Part shown: positions 36,501-48,054 of the stretch, one piece after another
Layout: each line of letters opens with the position of its first letter
How positions within the stretch are numbered: position 1 is the first letter of the stretch
Assembly: GCF_029867415.1 (NCBI RefSeq)
Contig: NW_026706169.1
Location: forward strand, 186,001 to 250,000
From: Vicia villosa
Taxonomy: Eukaryota; Streptophyta; Magnoliopsida; Fabales; Fabaceae
DNA: 64,000 nucleotides
Direction of reading: 5' to 3'
Notes under the pieces: generated by a model
Database searches by the model: none
Told to the model about the DNA's origin: nothing
What the model saw: the letters and a program-made list of their open reading frames with translations, nothing else
Made by a program: the position numbers and the translations under genes

Positions 36501-37973
36501 AAAGCCATCGGGTGTAAATGGGTATACAAAACCAAATGTCACTCGGATGGGACTATAGAGCGACACAAGGCGAGGTTAGTAGCACAGGGCTTCAATCAAA
36601 TCCAAGGTATTGATTATTTCGAAACTTTCTCACCTGTTGCAAAACTAACCACAGTAAGACTCATTCTATCCCTTGCTGCATCCTTAAATCTGCATCTGTT
36701 TCAGCTAGATGTCCATAATGCATTCTTACATGGCTCTTTGGATGAAGAGGTTTACATGTCTCTTCCTAAGGGACTGCAACCTGCTCATCCTAACCAAGTG
36801 TGCAAACTTCTCAAATCTATCTATGGATTGAAACAATCCAGCAGACAATGGTTTGAGAAGCTATCCACTGTTTTATTAGCGAACAATTTCAGTCAATGCA
36901 CATCTGATCATTCTTTATTCATTCATAACTCTAAAAATTTTCATACCTTTATACTAATTTATGTGGATGACATACTCCTTGCATGAAATAACATGGAGAT
37001 TATTAACAGTGTCAAACACACACTACAACAACACTTTCACATTAAAGATCTAGGACACATGAAGTATTTCTTGGGATTAGAATTGGCTCGCAACAATACT
37101 GGCATTAATATCAGCCAACGAAAATACACCTTGGATCTACTTGACACAACTGGTATGATGGGATGTAAACCAGCTTCTACTCCAATGGCTCGTGACACAC
37201 GGCTACTCTCTACTGATGGCAAGCCTATGGACGATCCCAGCCAATACAGACGCCTAATTGGACAGCTAATCTATCTCCTCAATACGCGGCCTGACATATC
37301 CTATGTTGTACAACAACTCAGCCAACATATGCAACAACCAACCGAAGTGCATTTTGCTGCAGCTATGCGCGTTCTCCGATACCTCAAGAATTCACCAGCT
37401 TAAGGCATCACGTTCCCTGCTACATCCACTCTGCAGCTTAAAGCATTCTCAGATTCTGATTGGGCCACTTGCCTAGAAACAAGAAGGTCCGTAACCGGTT
37501 TTTGCATTTACTTAGGAGACTCCCTCATTTCATGGAAATCAAAGAAGCAAGCAACCATTTCACGCAGTTCAACTGAGGCAGAATATAGATCCATGGCATC
37601 CACCGTTTACGAATTACAATGGCTAACCAACATCCTAAAAGAGCTTCGGGTACCCTCAATCGCTCCTGCACTGCTGTACTGTGATAATGCTTCAGCTATA
37701 CACATCGCAAACAACTCTTCCTTCCACGAACGCACAAAGCATATCGACTTGGATTGTCACTTCGTTCGTGAAAAGCTCAAGAATCAACTATTTCGCTTAT
37801 TACCTGTACCTTCAGCGCAGCAACTGGCAGACATTTTTACAAAACCATTAGACTACAAACCATTCAACATAAACCTTTCTAAGCTAGGACTACACTCCAT
37901 ATACCCCAAGCTTAAGGGGGGTGTTAGATATTGTATCATTAGTCTTATTGGGCCTTGCTCTACTGCTATATAA
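33598..37973 (+). pseudogene. Copia gag-pol polyprotein, inactivated
   Basis: The frame opens at ATG 33598 with a copia-type gag (NYHNWSKSIRRAL), a CCHC knuckle from C273 (CTNCSKTNHTIENC) and a protease with DSGAS (D372). A TAG at 35089-35091 interrupts it just before the integrase HHCC domain (HNRLGHPS). The frame continues at once with integrase motifs MDIWGPIST, TDNGTEF and VERKHRH. A TAA at 36367 coincides with a change of frame. The next frame holds RT (GCKWVYKTK, QLDVHNAFLHG, YVDDILLA). TGA at 36984 and TAA at 37401 interrupt it before RNase H (DSDWA, STEAEYRSM, CDNASAIHIA). At least three stops and one frameshift make it non-functional, though the LTRs are young. Confidence 0.93.
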
Positions 37974-38142
37974 TCAGGCCCAACTACACTATGTCTCGGG
38001 CTACTTACTTATATATATAAGCCCACTGACAAATATTGTAATATACACTTTTTCTATTTTTCACAATGCATTGAATTCAAAGAGAGAAGTTTGTCGCCAA
38101 GATGCAACTTCATCTTCTCCATCCAAATATTTGCCTGTAATA
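37922..38142 (+). repeat. 3' LTR of the copia element
   Basis: 221 bp, with three differences from the 5' LTR (about 1.4%). Preceded by a purine tract and followed by TACAT. Confidence 0.93.
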
Positions 38143-38444
38143 TACATATATTTATATTAATATTTTACTATATACAATTATTATATACAATAGTGTTTTA
38201 TGATTCTGTATCCCTTGTGCTGTGTTATTTTGGATGTGTATCTTGTATAATTCGTGTATCTCTAGTTTTCCTCACCGACCCCATTAAAATATGTCTTGAA
38301 TTCATCATACAAGAATTAAGGAATAAATTCTAGGATATGAATACTCATGTGAAGGAAAAGGAACTACTCAAGAGAAGAATTCAAAACTAGAAAGTTGCTT
38401 TGTTCCCCCACATCCATTAAGTACCAGCAACAGACCGTAAAATT

Positions 38445-38678
38445 TTACCTCCATTGTTCTCTGTTAATTCGCAACGTTTCCTTTAATAAGATGGTAAGAG
38501 ATTCAACATGGTTTTTAGGCAATGCAACATACTTTTCAATTAATGAGATGAGCTCGCGGGTTGTCTCAGTATCTTTCCATATAAATCCTTTTTGAAGTTT
38601 CTCCAAATCTTTATAAATAATGGTGGAAATTTTAGCATGTCGCATATGAAAATAAGGGATAAAACTAATTCTTTCCAC
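38445..38678 (-). pseudogene. Possible LINE ORF2 fragment
   Basis: A 77-codon minus-strand frame contains FIWKDTETTRELISLI followed by a P-K-N-H motif, which resembles the FIWG...QPK..GGLG region after the RT domain of plant L1 LINEs. It is short and degenerate, and no other LINE domain is beside it. Confidence 0.35.
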
Positions 38679-38799
38679 TAAGCCTAATCACTGATATTTT
38701 CAACCACTAAGAGGCCGTTGCAACTTTTCACTAATATGCCTAAATCTATTTATAAAATTAAGGGTGGCAAGCTGGCATGTCTATTCTGTTTAAGCCCGT

Positions 38800-39080
38800 T
38801 CTACAAAAGTCCGCAAAATAATAGAGCGGGGCGAGACTGTCATAGTTTGGGGTGCGAGTCGAAAACCTTATCATGTCCAACAAAAAAGTGAGGGCGAGGT
38901 GAGTTAAGCCCGCGAACACTGCACTTTTTAAACTTAAAAATACAAAATTTATGTTAATGTTCGTGCATGCAAAAGTCCGCATAAAAATAGGGCGGGGCGG
39001 AGCAGAGCAGTCACACTAGAGGGTGAAAGTCTAAAACTTTGATCTGCCCAGCACAAAAGTATAGGGCAAAACGGGCAATG
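38800..39080. repeat. GC-rich dispersed repeat with two related halves
   Basis: Words such as AAAGTCCGCA(A/T)AA...AGGGCGGGGCG and GTCCAAC occur twice (near 38810-38880 and 38970-39090) in otherwise AT-rich DNA. No coding frame was recognised in this unannotated 1.1-kb stretch after the copia element. Confidence 0.4.
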
Positions 39081-39315
39081 TCCAACGGACCGAACCCAAA
39101 ATTGTCTTTTTATTTGAGTTGTTTGACCAATTCCACTTTTTGCCACACCAACCTAAAACTTCTACCTGAGGTATCACCACCTACTTATTTATTAGACATG
39201 AAAATAAGAAAGATTTTGGGTTTCAGTGATTTAACTAAATTATGACATCAAGTGATTTTAGTCTCCTTAGTTGTAGAATATCGAACTTGAATTTTTCTTA
39301 CCAAATTCAACACCA

Positions 39316-39393
39316 GTTCGATATCCTACAACTATGATTGAGAGAAGATTGTGATTTTAGTCTTCTCTCAATCATAGTTGTAGGATATCGAAC
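39316..39393. repeat. Perfect 33-bp hairpin with 12-nt loop
   Basis: GTTCGATATCCTACAACTAT... at 39316-39348 is the exact complement of 39361-39393, separated by TTGTGATTTTAG. A degenerate copy of the right arm occurs at about 39253-39288 in direct orientation. Confidence 0.9.
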
Positions 39394-39725
39394 AATATCA
39401 AATGACACATATTCGTATAACTCTTTATCGCATATTCGTATAACAAAATCCACTATTGGATTAAAAGCTAACATCATATAGATCATGTACATAAGATTTA
39501 ATATCAATCAAAAATCATTTGATATGTCAACGAGATGTATAAAAACTAACATCTTACAAAACTTTAACAAACCAGTTAATTATGATCATTCTCTCTAACA
39601 TATCAAATGATTTGTTGATTAATGTTAAATTTTATGGATAAGATTTATATGATGCTAGCTTCCAATTTAACTAGTGAATTTTGTTATACAGATATGCGGT
39701 AAAAAGATATTGAAAGTTTTATATA
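39394..39725. repeat. Degenerate fold-back element
   Basis: AT-rich sequence in which ATTCGTATAACAAAATCCACTA...CATATAGATCAT...ATCATTTGATATGT is mirrored by ACATATCAAATGAT...TATATGATGCTAG...TAGTGAATTTTGTTATAC. It looks like an old MITE with diverged arms. No ORF. Confidence 0.5.
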
Positions 39726-39816
39726 TCATTCATTATTTCACTTTATTAATTAATAAAAAATATTAAAGATAAATAAAAAAACAAATAAAAATAATAAACA
39801 TAACAATTGGATTGAG

Positions 39817-40533
39817 GTGTCTTCTTGCCATTGCACCTCTTGCTTAACAAATGAGGTGGAATTGGAAGCTAGATCGTTAAATTTGAATGGAGGAGGAGAA
39901 TTGGCAAACAAAAATATAATTGGTCAGAGTAATTATACTAAGGTGGGGCTTATTCAGTCTTTTGGCCCAATCAGTGACCCAAAAGGTAACATAGATAATG
40001 AGATGGAGCAGTTTGATGATCCAAGTGCTAAAATGGGTATTGGCCCAACAAAGGAAGCTGAACTTCTGAAGAACCCAGTAGAACAAAATTTCAATACACA
40101 CGATAGTCAACTTGGAGTTCACGCAGTCAAGGACACTGCGAGTTCTTCGGACATGACGACAAAGAAAATTCAAGGTGTTTTAGAGGGATTTCCGATCAGC
40201 ACTCAACAAGGTATGAGAGGAGGTGAGTCAGCGACGATTGGTTCCAAAAATCAAAGTACCATTAAAGAGAGACAGTCGTATAAGGAAAGAAGGAAAAGAA
40301 GATCAAAAATTCTCAAAGAAAAAAAGAAAGAAAGGAAAAAGAAGAAAAGGAGTTCTACTAGTTGCAGTTGCATGGAAAGGAGATCTTCTAAAAATCAGGT
40401 ATCTAATAATTCTGATTTGAATTTGGTGGGTAGTGAAATGGAAAAAAAAGAGTTGGATCATATTACATGGAGATGCTGTAGAGGTAGCCAAGGACATTTG
40501 GGATTTAGGGAAAGAATTCGGGATAACTCATAA
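39817..40533 (+). pseudogene. LINE ORF1 remnant
   Basis: An open frame of 238 codons precedes the endonuclease. It is hydrophilic, with a very Lys/Arg-rich segment at about residues 150-190 and no recognisable CCHC knuckle. Its position and the missing N-terminal RNA-binding domain suggest the C-terminal part of a truncated LINE ORF1, which packages LINE RNA. I do not recognise a closer family. Confidence 0.5.
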
Positions 40534-40633
40534 AGGTGAGGAGGGTGAAATTATCCAAGAGCTGGTGTTAGGGGTGAAAGGAGGAGAGGGTGGCACCTAA
40601 ATATCCAGGGTCTATTGGGGGAAGGGTAAAATT

Positions 40634-43600
40634 ATGATGAATATGAAGCTGATCAGTTATAATATAAGAGGATTAGGAGGGATGGCTAAGAAGAAAGAAG
40701 TACAAAATTTGATTCTGTCTCATAAACCGACATTCATTTGCATCCAAGAAACAAAATGGAGGAGTTAAATAGAGAGATATGTGGTATGCTATGGGGATCA
40801 AACGATTTTGAGTACGCTTGCAAACCGTCTGTAGGAAGATCAGGAGGAATTCTGACAATTTGGGATAAAAGAGTTTTCTCTATGCAAAACATCCAGGTTC
40901 TCGAGCACGGATTATGGGTGGAAGGGGAATGGGGCGAAGACAATCAGAAAATTATGGTAGTTAACATATATGCACCTTGTGATAGTAGTAAAAAGCAAGA
41001 ATTATGGTCTTCCCTTGTAGAGAGAATTAACGAGAAGAATGGAGAAAGATTATGTGTATTGGGAGATTTCAATGCGGTCAGATCTGAAGAAGAAAGGAGA
41101 GGATCAAGTGATTACAGTAGAAGAGATGATATGGAAGGTTTTGAAGAGTTCATCACAGAGGCAGAATTATTAGACTTGCCCCCACATGGTAGGAAATTCA
41201 CATGGTCAAGGCTTGGTGATACGGTAATGAGTCGGCTGGATAGATTTCTTATCTCAGAGGAGTGGTTCAGAAAATGGCCGAACAACACGCATTGGATTCT
41301 CGACAAGGGTTTATCAGATCACTGCCCTATTTTGATTGGAGAGTCAAGTCAAAATTGGGGACCGAAACCATTTCGCATGCTTAACTGTTGGAAGAACTTG
41401 ACGGATATCAAAATTTCGTGAAAGACCTTTGGATGAATTCTGACATTGAGGGGTAGGGGATGTATGTGTTAAAGGAAAAGCTGAAGATAATTAAGTACAA
41501 GTTGAAATATTGGCATAAAACTCATAGACAAAATTTGGAAGGAAAGATAAAAAGGCAAAGGATGAGCTCAACGCACTGGAAATTAAAGGGGAAGCAGAAG
41601 CTTTGTCTCCTTCGGATTTAGATTGGAGACGAGAAGTTTATGCAGATCTACACAAGCTCATGAATCTCAACTGCAACATTCAATGTCAAAGATCGCGAAT
41701 TAGATGGCTGAGAGAAGGAGACGCAAACTCTAAATATTTTCATGCTCACATTAATAGGAGAAGAAAAGATAACGAGATTCTAATGCTAGAAGCTAATGGA
41801 AGAATGTTGAAGGGAGTAGAGGAGATAAAAAAAGAGATTGGAGATCACTATCAGAGGCTATTTGAGGAAAGAGGAATAAGACCTATACCTGCTAATCTGG
41901 AATTTAAAAAGATGGGAGTAGGCGATAGTGAAAATTTAGTGCAAGAATTTTCAGAGGCGGAAGTCCAAAGAGCTGTTTGGGAGTGCGATAGTTCAAAGAG
42001 TCCAGGTCCGAACGGGGTAAATTTCGGGTTTATAAAAGAGTTTTGGGAGATGATTAAAGATGATTTCATGAGGGTCATCTCTGAATTTCATACTAACAGC
42101 AGGATGGTTAAGGGTGCAAATTCTTCTTTTTTGGTATTAATTCCGAAGAAAAGGAATCCGTCTAGGATTACTGATTATAGACCAATATCCCTTGTAGGAT
42201 GCATCTACAAAGTGATATACAAGGTGTTGGAAAATAGATTGAAAAATGTGATTGATACAATCATTTCGGAAACGCAATCTGCGTTCATTAAAGGTAGGCA
42301 GATACTAGACGGGGTGCTGGTGGCGAATGAAATAGTTGATGAGGCGACAAGAAAGAAAAAAGAAGTGATATTGCTCGAAGTAGATTTCGAGAGAGCTTAT
42401 GATTCAATGGATTGGAGATTCTTAATGTATGTGATGGAAAAGATGGGATTTCATGAGAAGTGGCGCAAGTAGATTCTTGAATGTCTAAGATCCGCATCTG
42501 TTTCGGTGTTAGTAAATGGTAGTCCTACTACAGAATTTTCAATGGGTCGTGGGTTAAGACAAGGAGATCCTCTATCTCCTTTCTTATTCTTAATTGTTGC
42601 GGAAGGCTTTAATGTTATGATGAAGAAAGCCACAGAAACAGGAAGATTAGTGGGATACAAATTTGATTCCGGTGATAAGGGTTTCTCCCATCTCCAATAT
42701 GCCGACGATACTATGGTTATATGTGAGAAGAGGTGGACGAATATTCGGACCATAAAGGCGATTTTGATGTTGTTTGAATCAATGTCAGGGCTGAAAATAA
42801 ATTTCCAGAAGAGCTCGGTTGTAGGAATCAACACTCCTCACTCCTGGATTACTGAGGCAGCAAATGTTTTACATTGTAAAGTAGGAGCCCTGCCATTTAA
42901 CTATCTTGAGCTTCCTATTGGAGCAAATCCAAACCGTAAAGAAACGTGGAACCATGTGATAGATACGGTGAATTCAAGGTTGAATAGGTGGAAGAGTAAA
43001 TTATTATCCATCGACGATCGAGTTGTAATCTTAAAGTCTGTCTTATATGCGATTCCGATCTACTACCTTTCATTCTTCAAGGCTCTTTCAGGTATTATTT
43101 CTAGACTAGAATCAATTTTTAAACATTTCTTATGGGGGTTGTGAGGTAGGGAGAAAGATCAATTGGGTCAAATGGGATAACGTGTGTAGGCCACTAAAGG
43201 ATGGGGGTTTAGGGATTAGAAACCTTCGGTTGTTTAACAGGGCTTTATTAGGAAAATGGGTATGGAAAGTAATCAAGGAGAGAAGGGGTATTTGGTTTGA
43301 GGCTTTGGTTAACAGATATGGGTCGAACTTAGAGGTTCAAAATTCGGGGCCGGTTGGTGTCTCAAACTGGTGGAAGGAGATTTGTAATCTGTCTGCAAAA
43401 GAATTCGCCACATCAAATGAATACTCGGTGAAAGAGGTATATAAGAAATTGGCATCGATCGAGCAAGAAAATTCTGGGCATGATTGGTCTAAGGTGTGGA
43501 ATAAGGCGTTACCATCAAAAGTATCTTGCTTGGTCTGGAGATTATTAAGTAATAGAATTCCCACAAAAGACAATTTATGTAAAAGGGGCGTGTTATCTCA

Positions 43601-44011
43601 GGGGCAGTTATGGTGTGTCGGAGAGTGCGGGGGTGAGGAGTCGGTCTCTCATATTTTCTTTGAGTGTCCTGTTTCTGCAGATGTATGGAAGTCTATTTGT
43701 AGATGGATTGGCGTATCTTCAACGTTCCATAACGAGGGGTGGCAGCACTTGGAGCAGTTCGAGAATTTGATAGGTAGAGGTAGAAGGTCAATTAAGAAGC
43801 TTATCGTTATCTGGGCGGCATGCATTTGGAGCATTTGGAAAATAGAAACCATAAAGTAATTCGAAACGAGGAGATTTGCATCGAAAAGATCGCAGAAGAA
43901 GTGAAAATGCTGGCTTGGAAGTGGCTAAGAATAAAGTCAAACTCAATTCCGGTGGACATAGCAATGTGGTACATGAACCCCAAGGATTGCTTGAGTTTCA
44001 GGGGTGATTGA
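40634..44011 (+). pseudogene. LINE ORF2: endonuclease, reverse transcriptase and zf-RVT, broken
   Basis: The frame opens at ATG 40634 (SYNIRGLGG, ICIQETK). It shifts near 40750 and continues with NIYAPCD, GDFNAVR and SDHCPI, the APE endonuclease motifs. Further shifts or stops lie near 41400-41600. RT follows from 41603 with SPGPNG, LIPKK, DYRPISL, QSAFIKGRQI and DFERAYDS. A TAG stands at 42470-42472, then come GLRQGDPLSPFLF and the catalytic YADDT. One base is missing near 43140. The zf-RVT domain (W..LPSKV, C-x3-C..H..C) lies at about 43490-43680. One more shift near 43845 leads into a last frame ending at 44011. The RT motifs themselves are well preserved. Confidence 0.9.
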
Positions 44012-44512
44012 CTTCAAGTTCCTGGCAGCAGTATAATTCATTTCCAGGGGGCAAATTTCAATTAAATTATTCTGCCAGTTTGGCTCGTGACGGCGGAGAA
44101 CTGTCAAAGATCTGTTACCCATTGGCGGAGGATTCTGGTCTCGATACTCTAGTAATTGTGGTATCTCTGGTCTGGCTCAACAGGGTAGACTTCTCGGTGT
44201 ATGGTAGGCTGCTGAAGACGGGAGTATCAACCATCTGTTGTTGTTTCGATTTGGAGCCTGTAGCCTCGTTTTCGGGCGTTTGGGTTTAGCTTGATCATTC
44301 TGTTGGTTTTTTTTAGCTATGGTTAGGAGGTGGTGGGGGAGTGTCTCAAAGATATTTATGCATTTTTTATGTTGGGGTAGATATAGTTGCTACCAGCAGC
44401 TGTTTTCTCTGGTGTAGTGCTGTAGTTTGGTTATGGTGTTCTGTAAAATAACTCTTTAGCACTCCTTGTGCACTTAATAAATGGTTTCTTTTGCTTTGTT
44501 AAAAAAAAAAAA

Positions 44513-44866
44513 CAAATCCAAACGGGAACAAAAACAGCGTTCCAATTCTAAAGTTCTCATTAATTACCAACTCGTCTCAAATTTTAAGTCCAACGCACCG
44601 TTTGATAACAATTATTACGAGTTACCATTTCTCTCTCCCAAAATCTTCTGACGGAAGCTTCCTATTTTTTTTTTTACAAACCCCGCGCCCTTTCCATCTT
44701 CTCCTGCACGCTTCTTCGAATTAAAAAATCCCTAAATTTTCAAATTCACCCGCCTCTATTTTCGCCAATTTCATTTATTATTTAAACCCCTCATCCCCTC
44801 ATTCTTCTTCACAGAATAATTTTCTTTTCCATTAATCACTTTTCTCAATTATTCAACTCCCAAACA
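44513..44866 (+). promoter_or_regulatory. RNR2 5' region with one E2F-like site
   Basis: About 354 bp separate the LINE tail from the RNR2 start codon. TTTTCGCC at 44759-44766 matches the plant E2F consensus WTTSSCSS at seven of eight positions, and S-phase genes such as ribonucleotide reductase are known E2F targets. A TATTTAAA TATA-like word lies near 44779. Both are weak matches without experimental support. Confidence 0.3.
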
Positions 44867-45859
44867 ATGCCTTCTATTCCAGAAGAACCACTTCTCGCTC
44901 CAAACCCAGATCGCTTCTGCATGTTCCCAATCCAATACCCTAAAATCTGGGAAATGTACAAAAAAGCTGAAGCTTCTTTCTGGACTGCAGAAGAGGTCGA
45001 TCTCTCCCAAGATCTTCACCACTGGAAATCCCTAACCGACGGTGAACGCCACTTCATCTCACACATTCTTGCCTTCTTTGCCGCCTCCGACGGTATTGTC
45101 TTGGAGAATCTCGCCGGAAGATTCATGAAAGATGTTCAAGTTTCAGAAGCGCGTGCCTTCTACGGTTTCCAGATCGCAATTGAGAATATCCACTCTGAGA
45201 TGTATAGTCTCCTTATCGAAACGTATATCAAGGATAACACCGAGAAGAATCGTTTGTTTCACGCCATTGATACAATCCCATGCATCGCTAAGAAAGCAGA
45301 ATGGGCGTTGAAATGGATCGAATCGTCTGATTCATTCGCGGAAAGAATTATAGCTTTCGCTTGTGTGGAAGGTATATTTTTCTCTGGAAGTTTTTGTGCA
45401 ATTTTCTGGCTCAAAAAACGCGGTTTAATGCCGGGATTAACTTTTTCAAATGAGCTTATTTCGCGCGACGAAGGTCTTCACTGTGATTTTGCTTGTTTGA
45501 TTTATTCACTTTTGAGGAACAAACTGAGCGAGGAGCGTGTGAAGATGATTGTGCGGGATGCTGTTGAGATTGAAAAAGAGTTTATCTGTGATGCGCTTCC
45601 TTGTGCTTTGGTTGGAATGAATGGGGAGCTCATGAGTAAGTATATTGAGTTTGTTGCTGATAGGTTGTTGTGTGAAGTTGGGTGTGGGAAAATTTATAAT
45701 GCTGAGAATCCGTTTGATTGGATGGAGTTGATTTCGCTTCAAGGGAAGACTAACTTTTTTGAGAAGCGCGTTGGAGAGTATCAGAAAGCGTCTGTTATGA
45801 ATAGCTTGACTGGGAATGGGGCTGCTCAACATGTTTTCAACATGGATGAAGATTTTTAG
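44867..45859 (+). CDS. RNR2: Ribonucleotide reductase small subunit (R2), intronless
   Basis: The single 330-residue frame is a complete class Ia R2 protein. The diiron ligands fit D75, E106, H109, E168, E202 and H205, with the radical tyrosine Y113 in HSEMY at the usual spacing. The C-terminal FNMDEDF tail is the part that docks on the large subunit. R2 makes the tyrosyl radical used to reduce ribonucleotides to deoxyribonucleotides for DNA synthesis, mainly in S phase. Plant R2 genes, including the TSO2 type, lack introns, as here. The start is the first ATG of the frame, followed by PSIPEEPLL as in plant homologues. I cannot tell a TSO2 from an RNR2A/B orthologue. All key residues are intact, so the gene looks functional. 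Confidence 0.95.
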   Translation: MPSIPEEPLLAPNPDRFCMFPIQYPKIWEMYKKAEASFWTAEEVDLSQDLHHWKSLTDGERHFISHILAFFAASDGIVLENLAGRFMKDVQVSEARAFYGFQIAIENIHSEMYSLLIETYIKDNTEKNRLFHAIDTIPCIAKKAEWALKWIESSDSFAERIIAFACVEGIFFSGSFCAIFWLKKRGLMPGLTFSNELISRDEGLHCDFACLIYSLLRNKLSEERVKMIVRDAVEIEKEFICDALPCALVGMNGELMSKYIEFVADRLLCEVGCGKIYNAENPFDWMELISLQGKTNFFEKRVGEYQKASVMNSLTGNGAAQHVFNMDEDF

Positions 45860-46657
45860 TTTAACAAAATGTTTTACATTATTAATATATCTTGCTACTG
45901 GTGTTGTCTTTAGAGGAGTGTACTGGGTATCCACTTAATTCAAATATTACTGTGTTTGATTATGTGGAAATTAGAATTGAATTTGGTTGAATTAGTTTTC
46001 TTTGTTTTAGTGGTTAAGTTAATTTTAGTAGAGCTGTTTTAATTAATTGTGAGTTAAATAGTAAATTGATTCTCTTCAAACTAATTCTAATTCGTTCATA
46101 CAGTATAGTTTAAACCTTAATTATATAGTTTAAACCATAATTGAACTATCTCTTGTCAATGATTAAGATTCAAAAGCTTTGTTTGAAACACAAATGGGTT
46201 AACAAAAGAGATCACTGAGGCAACTGACAACTCTCCAACGTCAATGGAGGTTAATGGTTGAGTGGCCTGATGGACGTCACACCACAAAAACTAGAAGTTA
46301 TATCAATGGCCAATAGTTTGGATTTGGATTAGAAGAGAGGATAGGATTTGGATTGTTAAAGATAAGGCAAAAAGAAAAAAAAATAGATCGCTCCATCAAA
46401 AATTAAAATTTTGCTTGAGTAGTTCTATGAAAGAATGATAAGGTGAAATTGAGAGTATAGATTAATGTAATATTAATGAAAATTTATATTGAATGATGAA
46501 TTAAAAAAGTGTAAACGTAAGTGCTAATTCTGTAATACTTTTTATAATATTTTTATTAAATTTATTATATTTTTAATTAGTAATATCTTTAGATGGATAA
46601 GATACTGTAGCTAAAATGATATTTGCTAGTTGACCTAAATAAATACGAGTTGTTGTT
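45860..46657. other. Intergenic region after RNR2
   Basis: AT-rich sequence with no credible ORF or recognised repeat. The RNR2 3' untranslated region must lie in its first few hundred bases; no clear polyadenylation signal stands out. Confidence 0.5.
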
Positions 46658-46660
46658 TTA

Positions 46661-47628
46661 GGGTCCGTTTGGTTGGAAGTAGATGGAGGGGAGGGGAGGG
46701 GATATTTATAAATAAATGTGTTTGGTTTATTTTTTATGAGGGGAGGGGAGCAAATTCCCTCCTACACTCACTTTTTGCTCCCCTCCAAATTGGGGGGATT
46801 TGGAGGGGAGGGAAGATTCATTAATCAAAATTTTATTATTTTCCCTATTTTATCCTCAATTATTTTTTTTTAATTCCAAGATTGTCCTTTTTGAATTATT
46901 TAATACTAGATTTTTCTATGTTATTTCATGTTTCATTGCGGTTGCTATTTGTGGCTTGTTGCTCTCAGGTGAATTTTTTCCTTTTTATTTTGTTGAATTT
47001 TCTTTTTTGATATTATGTTGTTTTTTAATAATAATAACATCCTTATATTAGTTCTTATTTATAATATATGATAGTAATACGATTTTTTTATTATACTATT
47101 AATAATAATAACAATATGCAAATATATTATGTTTATGCTATAAATAAAGATTTTAAGTTTAATATTATTTGTCTAATTTTTTTAACATTCTAACATTATT
47201 TTATGTATTTTTAATTATAAAAATTGTTTTATTGGGTTAGATGAATCATCAAAATCAGATAATTGTTTGATTTGCGTTGAAGATCTATAGTTCAACTAAT
47301 GTGTGCTGTTGTTTACTGTTATAGTATGTTTTATGAACAAACAAGTTTTTATTTGGAGAAATTTACTCAATACTATTGTTATTTAGAATTATTTTTACGA
47401 AGAACAAATAACAATATTTATAATGATAAAAAGGTAATTTAATTTTAAAATCCCTCCCTTCCCCTTTTGAACCAAACATACATGTTGGTAAAAACCCCTC
47501 CCCTTCCCTTCTTTGAACCAAACATATATTTAGTTAAATTCTCTCTCCTCCCTTCCCCTCCATTCCCCTCGCCTCTATTAAATTCCCTCCCCTCCCCTCC
47601 CCTCCTCTCCGTTGAACCAAACAGACCC
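46661..47628. mobile_element. PIF/Harbinger-like non-autonomous TIR element with TTA duplication
   Basis: GGGTCCGTTTGGTT at the left and AACCAAACAGACCC at the right are inverted repeats with one mismatch. TTA flanks both ends (46658-46660 and 47629-47631), the target site of PIF/Harbinger elements. Both ends are followed inward by G/C-strand-biased GGGGAGGGGAGG repeats. The middle is AT-rich with no transposase. Confidence 0.75.
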
Positions 47629-47631
47629 TTA

Positions 47632-48050
47632 GAGTTTAAATACCGATGATAATATTTCTTTGTATTTTTTCATAACGTACTTTTGTAAATAAGTTTTTTT
47701 TTGGGACAAAAAACAAAGGAATTTTATTTATTGGGCCTTAACTCATAATTGATTTGAGTTTTTAGTACAATTAGGGTTTTTTTCAAGTCAAATTTTGTTT
47801 TCAGTTTTAGTATATTGCTTAGCAACTGTGTGAGCTACATTGTTGTTTTCTCTCTTTTAATGAGAAAATTTAACTCTCCTGAAACTTTTCATCTTCTTAG
47901 TAATAGAGTTACAAATCATTCCCCAATTAATTATAGGTTTATTTTTGCCTTTCATCGTATTTGCAAAACTAAGGTTATCTGTTTCGAATTTCATATCTAA
48001 GAAACAACAATCCGTAACTGCCTCATTAGTTTTCTTCAAAGTCATAATTT
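47632..48050. other. Non-coding, no feature recognised
   Basis: AT-rich sequence between the TIR element and the RNase H-like relic. Only short chance ORFs. Confidence 0.4.
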
Positions 48051-48054
48051 ACTC

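Larger units (their letters stand above)
33269..38142 (+). mobile_element. Ty1/copia retrotransposon, 4874 bp, with TACAT target duplication
   Basis: Matching 221-bp LTRs at 33269-33489 and 37922-38142 differ at three positions, all C/T changes. Both start TGTTAGATA and end TGTAATA, so the right terminus is TA and not CA. The initiator-Met-type primer site TGGTATCAGTG begins at 33490. The purine tract CTTAAGGGGGG precedes the 3' LTR. TACAT is duplicated at 33264-33268 and 38143-38147. The internal frame has gag, protease, integrase, RT and RNase H in copia order but is broken by stops and a frameshift. It sits just past the LCYE stop codon in the same orientation. Confidence 0.95.
39800..44512 (+). 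mobile_element. L1-type non-LTR retrotransposon (LINE), decayed and probably 5'-truncated
   Basis: An ORF1 remnant, an APE-type endonuclease, a reverse transcriptase, a zf-RVT domain and a roughly 0.5-kb 3' region ending in a 12-A tail at 44501-44512 follow in LINE order. AAAAAACAAAT occurs near 39775-39785 and across 44507-44517 as a possible but A-rich target duplication. The 5' end is placed only approximately. Several frameshifts and stops show it is inactive. Confidence 0.88.
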
